From contig JAEPOO010000003.1 in the NCBI GenBank assembly GCA_017642855.1, forward strand, positions 124,001 to 188,000: 64,000 nt of DNA, written 5' to 3'. Made by a program: the position numbers and the translations under genes. Source of the stretch: Pseudomonadales bacterium (lineage in GTDB: Bacteria; Pseudomonadota; Gammaproteobacteria; Pseudomonadales; Azotimanducaceae). Below, piece after piece: positions 48,073 to 57,471 of this stretch (positions within the stretch are counted from its first letter, which is position 1; each line of letters starts with the position of its first letter). The notes beneath the pieces are model-generated. The model was not told the origin of the DNA, made no database searches, and was given only the letters and a program-made list of their open reading frames with translations.

Positions 48073-48468
48073 TTAGAGCGCGCTGCCATAAGGCAGATAA
48101 CGGTTATCCGTGTTGGATTTAATCCACTTCCGCAGATCAGGGGTGAAATCATCGCGAGACTTAAGGATTTTAACCAGCGGAATGACCGGGGATTTGGCAC
48201 CGGCTTCCCAACCGGAAATATTGTGTTCTACCAGCGTGAAAAACCGAATCAGGGCGACAAGGTCATCACTGGAAAGGTCTTCCGCGGACTCCCAGGCAGC
48301 TTCTTCCTGGTTCATAACCCATTCCTCAGAATCCAGACCGGAGGCTTTTAACTGGCTTGTCGAGACTGAGTCAACACCCTTGGCCACATCAACGAATTTC
48401 TCGACGAGACCTATGTCAATCGGTCGCCCTTTTGTGCCGCCTGTTGGTTCCCACACTTCAATACTCAT
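48073..48468 (-). CDS. Conserved-looking hypothetical protein, unknown function
   Basis: The protein has 131 residues, acidic, with no signal peptide or membrane segment. I do not recognise a family. Its middle is rich in Glu, Asp and Trp (EEWVMNQEEAAWESAEDLSS), then come a hydrophobic helix-like stretch (LVALIRFFTLVEHNISGWEAG) and a basic segment (LKSRDDFTPDLRKWIKS) ending YLPYGSAL. It is mostly alpha-helical in appearance. It lies 37 bases after the hisB start on the same strand, upstream of hisB, and is divergent from the DUF427 gene. It is probably a real gene, because codon use looks like that of its neighbours and it fills the space neatly. Confidence 0.6.
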   Translation of the reverse strand: MSIEVWEPTGGTKGRPIDIGLVEKFVDVAKGVDSVSTSQLKASGLDSEEWVMNQEEAAWESAEDLSSDDLVALIRFFTLVEHNISGWEAGAKSPVIPLVKILKSRDDFTPDLRKWIKSNTDNRYLPYGSAL

Positions 48469-48515
48469 TGGGTTATTATCCGCTAAGACAGCCTGACGAG
48501 CCAGCGAGGTAAACC

Positions 48516-48902
48516 ATGCCCCAATTTCCCATGACGGACGGGCGGCGCGCCATCCTGGCGCAAATCCCGGACTACGCCGTCACAATCTCAGATGCAGGAA
48601 AAAAGATCACCGTCTCCATCAATGATCAGGTGGTGACAGAAACGTCCCGGGCTCTCCTGATACAAGAGACCCGCCACAAGGACGTATACTACCTGCCAAG
48701 GGAAGACGTTCATTTGTCCTTGTTTGAACCTACGGATCATTCCACCTATTGTCCATTCAAGGGAAGTGCCAGTTACTTCAGTTACGGCGATCTGGAGAAC
48801 CTGGTCTGGAGTTACGAAGATCCCTATCCAGAGGTTTCGGCGTTAAAGGGCTATCTATCTTTCTACACCGACCGAGTGGAGATCAAAGTCAAAGGAGACT
48901 GA
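48516..48902 (+). CDS. DUF427-family protein
   Basis: The protein has 128 residues. DUF427 signatures are present: an N-terminal VTISDAGKKITVSINDQVVTET-like strand pair, YYLPREDVHLSLFEPTDHSTYCPFKGSASYFS, and the C-terminal LSFYTDRVEIKV. Function is not established; some relatives are called nucleotidyltransferase-like. The next gene starts one base after its stop, so the two are probably one operon. Confidence 0.85.
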   Translation: MPQFPMTDGRRAILAQIPDYAVTISDAGKKITVSINDQVVTETSRALLIQETRHKDVYYLPREDVHLSLFEPTDHSTYCPFKGSASYFSYGDLENLVWSYEDPYPEVSALKGYLSFYTDRVEIKVKGD

Positions 48903-48903
48903 C

Positions 48904-50835
48904 GTGAGAAAACTGACGATCTGCTTATTGCTGCTAGTGAGCAGTTATTCGAATGCGGACATGTTGATGTCGCTGGCCGCACAACCCACCTACCTTGACG
49001 CAAAACTATCGCCGGACGGCTCGAAACTGGCCATCAGAGTTCGCGTGGACGAAGGCATCGGCGTCATGACGTTAGAGACCTCAACCATGGAACGTATCGG
49101 CTGGTTGAGACCCACCCGGTTTGAGGCCGGAGGTTTGCACTGGGCAAACAACGAGCGACTCATCATCGAGATCGGCGAGCAAAAGGGTGCACGGGAGCAG
49201 ACGACAACATTCGGAGAGATCTACGCGATCAACTATAACGGCGAAAAGGGTGACTTCATCTATGGCATTCGTGCTGGTGACGGGCGGGCCGGTAGTCGAA
49301 CCAGTAAACGAAGCAACGAAGCGGTCTGGGCAAGCATTATCGACCCATTACATCATGACAAAAAACACATACTGCTCTCCTCCGAACCCATTTCACGCTA
49401 CGGCTCTGAAATCCCCACCGTCATCCGACTAAACGTCAACAACGGCCATACCAAGGAAATTATTCGAGCGCCCATTCAAAAGCCATACTTCATGACTGAC
49501 AACGACGGCGAGGTCCGCGCCGCCGTTGGCATTGACCGTAACAACAACGTTCATGCCTTTTATCGTGACGCTGATGGTCGTGACTGGGTAAAGCTGCAAA
49601 AGGGTATCGACATCAATTTCTCTCCGGTCACGGTTGACAACGAAAAGAGAGAACTGTGGTTTGTTGGCCGAGTAAACGGCGACAAAGCCGGGCTACAAAA
49701 GCTGGATCTCGAAACCGACGAGATCAAAACGATTTATGAGCACGACGTCGTCGACATAACCCGTGTTCAATTGGCCTCGGACAAAACAACTGTTCTCGCG
49801 ATGCGGGTCGATCACGGCTACCCCAGTTTCCTGCTGCTGAACAAACAACACAGTGAGGCAGCCAGATATCGGCAACTGCTTGCACAGTTCCCCGGTATGA
49901 GTGTGGACATTGTCAGCCAGAGTGAAGATGGCACCAAGATGGTCATACTGGTGGAGTCAGACCTGTATCCAGGATACTTCTATTTCTATGACGAAGACCG
50001 CCCGGAAGAGAAGCTGTCATTTCTGTTTCAACGATTTCCAGAGTTACCCAACGATCAGTTTGTCGCGGTTGAACCCGTCACCATACAGGCCAGAGACCGC
50101 GCGAATATCTACGGTTACCTGACCAGTGCCAACAAGGAGAAAGCGGCAACCGTCATCCTTGTGCATGGTGGACCCCATTATGTGCGGGACTACTGGACCT
50201 ATGACCCGGATGTCCAGATGCTGGCTTCTCTCGGGGTTAACGTGCTCCAGGTCAATTTCCGCGGATCTGGAGGATATGGCAGAGACTACGGTGAATCCGG
50301 TTATCAGGAATGGGGGCGGTTGATACAGCACGACATCATCGACGCGACGCGATGGGCGATCGACCAGGGCATCGCCGACGAGAAACGGCTCTGTATCATG
50401 GGCGCCAGTTTCGGAGGCTACTCAGCGCTTCAAAGTGCCATCTTGGAACCCGATCTCTTCCAATGCTCTGTTGCTGTTGCCGGTGTTTATGATCTTCCGA
50501 TGCTGTATTCGTCAGGAGATGTTCAGCAATCCTACTTTGGCAAGTCCTACCTTGAAAAGGTCATCGGCACTGATAAAACCACCCTCGCCGACTTTTCACC
50601 CGTGAACCACGTGAGCGGACTTAAATCCGACCTGCTGATCGTTCACGGACGTGCTGACCAGCGGGCACCCATCAGTCAGGCTCGTGCCTTAATGACTGCG
50701 TTAGATAGAGCGGAAGTTAAATATCAGAAACACATTGAGGACAAAGAGGGACATGGTTTCTTTTCTGAGGAAAACAAATTGGAGTACTACCAGTTGGTCT
50801 CGCGCTTTCTAAGTGGGCAATTGACACTGAAGTAG
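48904..50835 (+). CDS. Exported S9-family prolyl oligopeptidase-like peptidase
   Basis: The protein has 643 residues from a GTG, with a signal peptide (TICLLLLVSSYSNA). The N-terminal half is a beta-propeller. The C-terminal alpha/beta domain has GASFGGYSALQ (Ser), HGRADQRAP (Asp) and EGHGFF (His), so the triad is complete, and also VHGGPHY for the oxyanion hole. It probably digests oligopeptides in the periplasm. It is one base after DUF427. The 135-bp spacer beyond it holds nothing recognised. Confidence 0.93.
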   Translation: MRKLTICLLLLVSSYSNADMLMSLAAQPTYLDAKLSPDGSKLAIRVRVDEGIGVMTLETSTMERIGWLRPTRFEAGGLHWANNERLIIEIGEQKGAREQTTTFGEIYAINYNGEKGDFIYGIRAGDGRAGSRTSKRSNEAVWASIIDPLHHDKKHILLSSEPISRYGSEIPTVIRLNVNNGHTKEIIRAPIQKPYFMTDNDGEVRAAVGIDRNNNVHAFYRDADGRDWVKLQKGIDINFSPVTVDNEKRELWFVGRVNGDKAGLQKLDLETDEIKTIYEHDVVDITRVQLASDKTTVLAMRVDHGYPSFLLLNKQHSEAARYRQLLAQFPGMSVDIVSQSEDGTKMVILVESDLYPGYFYFYDEDRPEEKLSFLFQRFPELPNDQFVAVEPVTIQARDRANIYGYLTSANKEKAATVILVHGGPHYVRDYWTYDPDVQMLASLGVNVLQVNFRGSGGYGRDYGESGYQEWGRLIQHDIIDATRWAIDQGIADEKRLCIMGASFGGYSALQSAILEPDLFQCSVAVAGVYDLPMLYSSGDVQQSYFGKSYLEKVIGTDKTTLADFSPVNHVSGLKSDLLIVHGRADQRAPISQARALMTALDRAEVKYQKHIEDKEGHGFFSEENKLEYYQLVSRFLSGQLTLK

Positions 50836-50970
50836 GCCTTTGGGCACTCGCCCTCGGTTCCCCAGACCTTCAGGCATCTCCCTCAGCAGCCAATGGCGCC
50901 CGCCAACCCGCGGAAGGCCATGCATCGACGTTGCTGACGGGACAACAAAATCTGATGTATCCGAGGAGAG

Positions 50971-51756
50971 TCAGCACGATCGAAAGCCATGACCGGTCCA
51001 CGAAAATTTCTGCCAATTTTCATCACGCTGCGCTAAACGATCTGCAATGATGTAGTAAATCGCAGGATTGAACCCCATACCGCAATGACTGCCAGGCACC
51101 TCAATGTTCTGAGTATGATGATCTTCAACCGTTTCACGACACGCGTCCCAATGCACCACACCATCACCGCGGCTGTAAACAGCCGTTACCGGCACATTCG
51201 GAGACTCGTGAAAAGCTCGATCACGCATCAACTCGACCATTTCATCGATCGTCATACCGCTAGATGCTTTAAACAAGTGTGTTAAGGCGCGCATGGTGGT
51301 CGAGCTGTTCCTAACTTTGAAGGGACTACCCAGGGTGATCACCTGACGCACCATGCGCGGATACTCACGGGCGAGCTCACGTGCGTAGACACCTCCAAGG
51401 CTTTGTCCGATCAAGCTGATGGACTTACCAGTCGTCTCGTACATCCGCGCCAATTTCTCAGGAAGGTGGTCAAAAAGGTGTTCGGGATTACCAGTATTCC
51501 GTCCGTATCCCCAGGTCTCAGGTTGATAACCCATGTGTTGGAGATATCGCTTCAGCAGCCCGAGAGACGCATCTCCGGCCATGAATCCTGGGATCAACAA
51601 TGTGGGATGTGGGTCGCCTCGCTTCAGCAACGAAAGTGATGGGAGCATGGTGCAAAGGGAGCCCGCCTCAAAGAGTGCTCTGGGCAGCTCTGTCAGGGTG
51701 TTGATTAACGCGGGCGGTCTGTCGCGATGACGCGCGACATCAATCTGCTCGTACAA
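50971..51756 (-). CDS. Alpha/beta hydrolase, lipase-like
   Basis: The protein has 261 residues with no clear signal peptide. The nucleophile is in LIGQSLGGVYA and the His in GSHCGMG; YSRGDGVVHWDAC likely supplies the Asp. The HPTLLIPGFMAGDASLGLLKRYL segment looks like the strand and oxyanion loop of triacylglycerol lipases or esterases. The WS/DGAT and phasin genes lie just across on the opposite strand, so a lipid or polyester substrate would fit, but this is inference. Confidence 0.82.
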   Translation of the reverse strand: MYEQIDVARHRDRPPALINTLTELPRALFEAGSLCTMLPSLSLLKRGDPHPTLLIPGFMAGDASLGLLKRYLQHMGYQPETWGYGRNTGNPEHLFDHLPEKLARMYETTGKSISLIGQSLGGVYARELAREYPRMVRQVITLGSPFKVRNSSTTMRALTHLFKASSGMTIDEMVELMRDRAFHESPNVPVTAVYSRGDGVVHWDACRETVEDHHTQNIEVPGSHCGMGFNPAIYYIIADRLAQRDENWQKFSWTGHGFRSC

Positions 51757-52163
51757 CTGAACTCTCCCTCAAAAGCACCCGGCCAGTTTGCATGAAATGT
51801 CCTGAGACACCAAACACAGGTTATGGCATCAGGATATTCGCGACTTGTCTAAGACATCATCAATTTTTGCACCGCAACATATTGACATAGAGACTGCCAC
51901 TTCTATAATCCGCCGCACTGATATAGGGCAGCCCTCTACAGGCCGCACCAAGCTTGCTCTGAACCTTGAATCAGGCCCGAGATTTATCCGTGATTCACGG
52001 CACTTTTACACACGCTTAACCGCACAAAAGTACCCTGAAAGCCTGATAAGCGCAGATTTCGGTCTGTCGACCGACCCGAAAGCGTCTTTTGGCACACGCG
52101 TTGCTATATCAGTGACAGACACCACCGAAGTAGATGACAGGACAACTCCAGGGAGAGATTTCC
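51757..52163 (+). promoter_or_regulatory. Spacer with a consensus sigma-70 promoter and ~250-nt leader
   Basis: A TTGACA at 51882-51887, a 16-base spacer and a TATAAT at 51904-51909 match consensus fully. A transcript from about 51916 would run some 250 bases before the WS/DGAT start at 52164, and could fold at CCGTGATTCACGG and at TTTCGGTC...GACCGAC...CCGAAA. There is no T-run that would end it. An open frame at 51845-52192 starts before the promoter and overlaps the true gene start, and is probably false. Confidence 0.65.
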
Positions 52164-53642
52164 ATGCAAAAGCTGGCCGCCGCAGACGCTAGTTTTCTTT
52201 ACGCAGAGACCAAAAATTGCACCAGCAATATTGGCTCTGTCGACATGATGAATTTGCCAGAGGGTGTGACTTCGAAACAATTTATCGAAACTCTTAAACC
52301 ATATCTCGCTAACAGAGCGCATCTTGTCCCCTATATGACTCGAAAATTGGCATTTGTTCCCGGGAACTGGGATCACCCGGCATGGGTCCATGACAAAAAT
52401 TTCGACATTAACAACCACGTCATCGAATACCCTGTGGCGGCACCGGGCGGGCGCGTCGAAATGGAGGAAGCTATCGCTCGGATACATGAAATCAAGATGC
52501 CGCTGGAACGTCCGCTATGGGCCTGGTGGGTGCTGACAGGTCTGGAAAACGGAAAAGTTGCGATCTACGGTGAAGCACACCATGCGACGCTGGACGGCGC
52601 ATCCGGTAATGCTGCCTACGAGATTCTGATGGAAGAGACGCGCGAGCACACTGAGGTTGAGCCTCCGGAAGCGGAAATCATTGAGGGAGATGAATCCCCT
52701 CTGCGAATGATCGAGGAATCCTTCAATAACTTCATGCGTTTCCAGCTGGAGTCTGGCAAGCGAATGATGGGTGCGATGGATACATCACGCAGACTCATGC
52801 AAAGAGCCATCGATCCCAGCAAGGATTTCGGCGCCCTGGGCAAAATGGCACCGAAGACCCCTTTTAACACACACATCAGCGAGACGCGTTCATGGGCCTG
52901 TGCTGAAATTCCGCTGGCTGACGTAAAAGCGATGGGCAAGTCCGTAAGCGGAACGGTGAATGACATTGTCATGGCCGTTTGTGCCGGTGGCCTTCGCAGC
53001 TACCTGGAACGAAAAGGTGAACTGCCTGAGGAAAGTCTGATCGCTGGTTGCCCGGTTTCACTGCGAAAGCCCGGTGATAAAAGCCTCGGGAACCAGGTCA
53101 CCATGATGAATGTCGAACTGGGCACCGACATTGCAGAGCCCTTGGAACGGATTTTTGCGATCCGAGCATCGACCGAAACCGCTAAAGAGATGGTCGCAGA
53201 GCTATCCGGCGTTTATGAGAGCAACGCCTCGCTACCGGGCATGCCAGCGTTAGTAAGCGCCAACATCAATGCGATTGAGTCGTTCGGTCTGGCACAGTGG
53301 TTCCGCGGACCTATTAACGTCTGTATTTCAAATGTGCCTGGGCCTCGAAACACGCTCTACGCGAATGGTGCAGAAATGACCACACACTACCCGGTGTCTA
53401 TTGCGACACACGGCGTCGGTCTGAACATTACGGTCCAAAGTTACCGGGACCAGCTGTACTGGGGGATCACGGCCTGTGGCAAAACCGTACCCGATGCGGG
53501 TGAGCTCAGAAACGACCTGATCGAGGCTTTTAGAAGCCTTCGAGCCCGCCTGTTACCCATGAATGTGAGTGAGCTGAAGCCTCGCAGCCTTGCTGCAGCG
53601 CCCGCGAAACAGGCGGTCGAGGATAATGCGCAGGTCGCATAA
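52164..53642 (+). CDS. Wax ester synthase/diacylglycerol acyltransferase (WS/DGAT)
   Basis: The protein has 492 residues from the ATG at 52164, with GGGAGAG upstream; a longer frame begins at 52134. It carries the N-terminal AAADASFLYAE, the catalytic HHxxxDG as AHHATLDGASGN, and the PLW segment. The C-terminal part has VNDIVMAVCAGGLR and NVCISNVPGP. It joins acyl-CoA to fatty alcohols or diacylglycerol for storage lipid. Followed by a phasin after a separate promoter region. Confidence 0.93.
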   Translation: MQKLAAADASFLYAETKNCTSNIGSVDMMNLPEGVTSKQFIETLKPYLANRAHLVPYMTRKLAFVPGNWDHPAWVHDKNFDINNHVIEYPVAAPGGRVEMEEAIARIHEIKMPLERPLWAWWVLTGLENGKVAIYGEAHHATLDGASGNAAYEILMEETREHTEVEPPEAEIIEGDESPLRMIEESFNNFMRFQLESGKRMMGAMDTSRRLMQRAIDPSKDFGALGKMAPKTPFNTHISETRSWACAEIPLADVKAMGKSVSGTVNDIVMAVCAGGLRSYLERKGELPEESLIAGCPVSLRKPGDKSLGNQVTMMNVELGTDIAEPLERIFAIRASTETAKEMVAELSGVYESNASLPGMPALVSANINAIESFGLAQWFRGPINVCISNVPGPRNTLYANGAEMTTHYPVSIATHGVGLNITVQSYRDQLYWGITACGKTVPDAGELRNDLIEAFRSLRARLLPMNVSELKPRSLAAAPAKQAVEDNAQVA

Positions 53643-53660
53643 AAAAAGTGACTTAAGGGG

Positions 53661-53693
53661 TTGCATTTGTTGCAGCGCAGCATATAATGCTGC
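53661..53693 (+). promoter_or_regulatory. Promoter with operator-like palindrome before the phasin gene
   Basis: TTGCAT (53661-53666), a 16-base spacer, TATAAT (53683-53688). The -10 box lies in the centre of a perfect palindrome GCAGCAT-ATA-ATGCTGC at 53677-53693; an additional TTGCAGC/GCTGCAA pair (53670-53676 and 53689-53695) overlaps it. This looks like an operator, and CTGC/GCAG elements are known for the phasin repressor PhaR in other bacteria; the link is inference. Confidence 0.6.
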
Positions 53694-53786
53694 AACGCAC
53701 AAACGCTGAAGATGAGAAAGCAGTACACAGCGGCGTTTGAAACTGACTGAGCCGGCCGGAAGGCCAACATTTTAAGGAGTTCAACA

Positions 53787-54143
53787 ATGAACATGATCGA
53801 AAAGCAAGCTGAGCTGGGTAAGTCGCTGTACGAAATTAACCAGAGTGTCGTGAGCGAAATGGCTGAACTGAGCCGCAAAAACATTGAGCAGTACTTTGAA
53901 GTTAACCGCTCGTTCGGAGAGAAGCTGCCTGAAATCCGTGAAATTGGTTCTTTCATGAGCCTGCAGCGCGAGTACGGCGAAACTCTGTGGAACAATGCGC
54001 GCGAAGCTATGGATTCTCAGAACGCGATCCTGCAGCACGCTTTCACTGAAACACGTGACGCATTCCAGACCGCCTTCGCGATGGAAAAGGCCAAGGAAGC
54101 ACCCAAAAAGGCTGCAAAGAAGACTGCCAAAGCAGACGCCTAA
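53787..54143 (+). CDS. Phasin-family granule-associated protein
   Basis: The protein has 118 residues, fully helical, with a strong AAGGAG ribosome site. The N-terminal two thirds (~1-95) match phasins (LYEINQSVVSEMAELSRKN, then LQREYGETLWNNAREAM) and the tail is a Lys/Ala run (KKAAKKTAKADA) of the PhaF kind. It coats polyhydroxyalkanoate or lipid granules. No PHA synthase is in the window. Confidence 0.88.
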   Translation: MNMIEKQAELGKSLYEINQSVVSEMAELSRKNIEQYFEVNRSFGEKLPEIREIGSFMSLQREYGETLWNNAREAMDSQNAILQHAFTETRDAFQTAFAMEKAKEAPKKAAKKTAKADA

Positions 54144-54182
54144 GTATCGATTCCCTCCTCCACAACTTATGTGGACTTGATA

Positions 54183-54216
54183 CCCGGAAGCGGATTTCTG
54201 CTTCCGGGTTTTTTTT
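54183..54216 (+). terminator. Rho-independent terminator of the phasin gene
   Basis: A nine-bp perfect stem CCCGGAAGC/GCTTCCGGG (54183-54191 and 54200-54208) with an eight-base loop is followed by eight T. Confidence 0.92.
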
Positions 54217-54451
54217 GCCCCAAAATTGACCAAAAAACGCCACGGTCAGAAGAATCCGGCATTTAGCTGGATTCTTGGACAAGCCGCATTTTTGCTCGCC
54301 CTGCGCAATTTTTTTTATTAGTATCGATACAAGTAGTGGAATCCTTCTTAACCTCTGCTTCAGAGGATCAAAGAAGCCCGCTATTTTTAATCGTTGCCAA
54401 ATAACTAGAACACTGGTGCAACGGCTTTTTATATTTTTTTGGAGGGGTCTA
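54217..54451. other. Spacer upstream of the TonB-dependent receptor
   Basis: This is an AT-rich spacer with several T-runs. No clear promoter, no iron box of confident quality and no gene were found. An upstream in-frame extension of the receptor into this region lacks a signal peptide and a ribosome site. Confidence 0.5.
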
Positions 54452-57403
54452 ATGATAGATAGACGAACTGTCGGACGTGGGCTATGCGCGATTGCGCTCG
54501 CCGTCTCTTCCCAAAGTTACGCTGAGCAAAGCAACGTAATTGAGGAAGTAACCGTAACGGCGCAGAGAGTGGCAGAAAGTATTCAAGACGTTCCCATCGC
54601 GGTGACGGCACTTTCTGAATCGATGATGGAGGATCGTCAGATTATTGGCACCTCTGACATACAGCTTAATGCACCTAACGTAAGTTTCACCGCGACAAAC
54701 TTCGGTGGCAGCAGCTTCTCAATTCGCGGAATTGGACGCCTGGTCATCGCGGCTTCCGGTGAGAATGGTGTATCAACTCATATCAACGATATACCGGTCG
54801 GTTCCAACCTGAATGCGATCGAGTTTTTCGATGTCTCACGGGTCGAGGTTTTACGTGGTCCACAAGGCACGCTTTATGGTCGAAACGCAACCGGTGGTGC
54901 CATCAACATGGTAACCAACATGCCTAAGTTTGACGGCATCGAAGGTTTCGTCGATGTCGAGGTCGGGGACTATGGTCACCAGCGCGTCAAAGGGATGTTG
55001 AATCTGCCTATCACGGATAACTTCGCCATCAGAGTTGCAGGCCTGCAGCTTGAGCGTGACGGTTACATCGATAACCTGGCTTACGGTCAGGTCGGTACCG
55101 GAGGCCAAACGCTCAGTGGCATCGATGATGATGTTGATGGACGAGACCACTGGGCAGCTCGAATCACAGCGCAGTGGGATATCACTGAAGACGCCAGCCT
55201 GTGGGTTGCCTACAGTGAGTTCGATGAAGATTCTGACCGCGCTCGAATTACTAACCAAATCTGCCAGACAAACAGTCTGCCACTGCAGGGTTGTTTGCCA
55301 GACGGCTTTGGTTTTGAAACGCCTCACCAGGGTACAACGACCGGTGGAATTTTCGGCGGCTTCTTTGGTGCTTTGCCATTCGGCGCACCAGATAGTCCAA
55401 AAGACTTTCCACGACCTGAGCTCGGATTCCGGGATATGCACACGGATTTCGAACCCATCTATCAGTTCAATGAAGAGCTGTGGACTGCGGGTTTCACCTA
55501 CGAGTTCGAAGAATACACACTGGGTATCATCGGCGCCTATCAAGAAACAGACAGTCTGACGCGACAGGACTACAACATGGATGTCGGCTCAACTTTCTTG
55601 AGCCTGCCTTCTTTGCTGCCGGGCAACCCGGTTCTGCTGCCACCCGGCACACTTTTCCCAACGACCGCTCCAGCTGGTCGCGCAGGGGAAGACTGGACCA
55701 ATCCACAGTGTAACTATAATGACGGTACTTCCGGTCTGCGTGGTGGCTGTGTGACCGATGCTGACGAAACCCGTGTGTTTTCCTACGATCAGGCGAGTAG
55801 CACCAGCGAGTACTGGACCGTTGAAGCAAAGATCCAATCGAAGTTTGATGGCAAATTCAACTTCCAGCTAGGTGCCAGTGCCTACGACACAGGTGGCAGC
55901 GGTGACTACTATGTATTCTCCAACACGCTTGATCTGCTCGGCACCGTGACCGGCGCTTATCCAGCGGGCTTTAACTCTACGCGAGCACCGGACAACAAGG
56001 GGCTTGAAACAGACGGTACCGCCATCTTCGGTGAGATTTACTACGACATTACAGACCGGTTGAAGTTCACCCTCGGTATTCGTCGTAACGAAGACAACAA
56101 GGACATCCTGGATGCCAACGTCTTCCTCGATGCGGAATTCATCGGTCTCGGCACTGAGCTGTCTCGTGAACCTGCTTTTGCGCAGGGTAGCGATGACTTC
56201 AATGCTGACCGCGCAGCTCTGTACGGTGCGTCCGACCTGTTCGCCGCCGCGGTGGGCACAGCACCCTTCAGTGATGAACGTCTGGCAGCAATTCGAGCCA
56301 TTCCACTTGTGCCTCAGCCAGGTGAGCGCCGTGCGTTAACCGGCAGTCCGACGTCCTTCTCGTTCGAAGAAACAACAGGTCGTATCGGTCTGGACTGGGC
56401 GATGAACGATGACACCCTGATCTACGGCTTCATCAGTAAAGGTTACAAGCCTGGCGGCTTTAACCCTCCTGTGTCTGAAGCGTTCCAGGGCGACATCAAG
56501 TTCGACTTCGAACCCGAGGAAATCATTTCCTACGAAATCGGTGCCAAGCAAACGCTTCTTGACGGCGGCATGATCCTGAACACCACGTTGTTTTTCTATG
56601 ACTATGAAGGTCTTCAGATCACTCGAATCGCCAACAACAGTTCGATCAACGACAACATTGATGCAGAAATCTGGGGTCTGGAACTGGAAGGCATGTGGCG
56701 ACCAGCCAGCCTGCCTGCCATGCAGATCGACTTCGTGTACTCCTATCTGGATACAGAAGTCACAGACGGTGCGTCAGTTGACCCGACGAACCGAACTGCC
56801 GGTGACCCAGCATGGATTACGCTCGAAGAATTTGTGCCTGGCCCAACCGCCGGTGTGAACTATGTCGCTGATGCAGCCGGTGCCCTGGCACTTGCACCAA
56901 CAGCTGCTTCACTTGGCGCTGCAGTACCGCTGCCCGGTACCGTCTACCCGGATGGTACGCCCGCTTACTACAATCGAGGCTTCCTCGATGCGGTAGGTGT
57001 TCCGACTTCCAATGGCATAAGCCAGGATCTCGGTGGTAACGCACTGCCTAACTCGCCAGAAAATACGTTCAAGATTGGTGTTGCATACACCTTCAGTATC
57101 CCAGCGATCGCCGGTTCTTTGACGCCGCGTATCGATTACTACTGGCAGGATGATATGTACGCTCGTGAGTTCAACACCGCTGGTGATGAGATCGACTCAT
57201 GGGATCAGTGGAACGCCTCACTCATTTATGAGAGTGACAACGGCCGTTGGACTGCAAGAGCGTGGGTGAGAAACCTTCAGGATGAAGACAATATTACGGG
57301 TCACTACCTGACCTCTGATACCTCTGGCTTCTTCCGTAACTACTTCCTGACTGAACCTCGCATCTATGGTGCTTCGTTCCGTTATTCTTTCGGAGCTCAG
57401 TAA
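54452..57403 (+). CDS. TonB-dependent outer-membrane receptor
   Basis: The protein has 983 residues from ATG 54452, with GGAGGGG seven bases upstream and a signal peptide (GRGLCAIALAVSSQSYA). A plug domain follows, with a TonB-box-like VIEEVTVTAQR, then QDVPIAVTALSE, IRGIGRL and VEVLRGPQGTLYGRNATGGAIN. The rest is a 22-strand barrel ending in Phe-Gly-Ala-Gln. It is of the sphingomonad-like type often annotated for unknown nutrients (siderophore, lipid or steroid). The substrate cannot be told. It is a single gene with a terminator behind it. Confidence 0.93.
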   Translation: MIDRRTVGRGLCAIALAVSSQSYAEQSNVIEEVTVTAQRVAESIQDVPIAVTALSESMMEDRQIIGTSDIQLNAPNVSFTATNFGGSSFSIRGIGRLVIAASGENGVSTHINDIPVGSNLNAIEFFDVSRVEVLRGPQGTLYGRNATGGAINMVTNMPKFDGIEGFVDVEVGDYGHQRVKGMLNLPITDNFAIRVAGLQLERDGYIDNLAYGQVGTGGQTLSGIDDDVDGRDHWAARITAQWDITEDASLWVAYSEFDEDSDRARITNQICQTNSLPLQGCLPDGFGFETPHQGTTTGGIFGGFFGALPFGAPDSPKDFPRPELGFRDMHTDFEPIYQFNEELWTAGFTYEFEEYTLGIIGAYQETDSLTRQDYNMDVGSTFLSLPSLLPGNPVLLPPGTLFPTTAPAGRAGEDWTNPQCNYNDGTSGLRGGCVTDADETRVFSYDQASSTSEYWTVEAKIQSKFDGKFNFQLGASAYDTGGSGDYYVFSNTLDLLGTVTGAYPAGFNSTRAPDNKGLETDGTAIFGEIYYDITDRLKFTLGIRRNEDNKDILDANVFLDAEFIGLGTELSREPAFAQGSDDFNADRAALYGASDLFAAAVGTAPFSDERLAAIRAIPLVPQPGERRALTGSPTSFSFEETTGRIGLDWAMNDDTLIYGFISKGYKPGGFNPPVSEAFQGDIKFDFEPEEIISYEIGAKQTLLDGGMILNTTLFFYDYEGLQITRIANNSSINDNIDAEIWGLELEGMWRPASLPAMQIDFVYSYLDTEVTDGASVDPTNRTAGDPAWITLEEFVPGPTAGVNYVADAAGALALAPTAASLGAAVPLPGTVYPDGTPAYYNRGFLDAVGVPTSNGISQDLGGNALPNSPENTFKIGVAYTFSIPAIAGSLTPRIDYYWQDDMYAREFNTAGDEIDSWDQWNASLIYESDNGRWTARAWVRNLQDEDNITGHYLTSDTSGFFRNYFLTEPRIYGASFRYSFGAQ

Positions 57404-57427
57404 GTCCGAATCAGTCGTCAAAACGAG

Positions 57428-57455
57428 AAAGGGCGCCAACAGGCGCCCTTTTTTT
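57428..57455. terminator. Bidirectional terminator between the receptor and the EamA transporter
   Basis: A seven-bp stem GGGCGCC/GGCGCCC (57431-57437 and 57442-57448) with loop AACA has A's before it and seven T after it. It can act on the receptor transcript (+) and the transporter transcript (-). Confidence 0.9.
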
Positions 57456-57471
57456 ATCTTCAGAAAATATA

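Noticed and set aside
50836..50970. Spacer after the S9 peptidase examined for a third repeat copy
   Set aside because: Only short GC-rich resemblance to the repeat was found; the TCTGAGGC/AGAATCTGGA core is absent.
51845..52192. A 115-codon plus-strand frame across the WS/DGAT promoter and start
   Set aside because: It starts before the consensus promoter, has no ribosome site, and overlaps the well-supported gene start at 52164.
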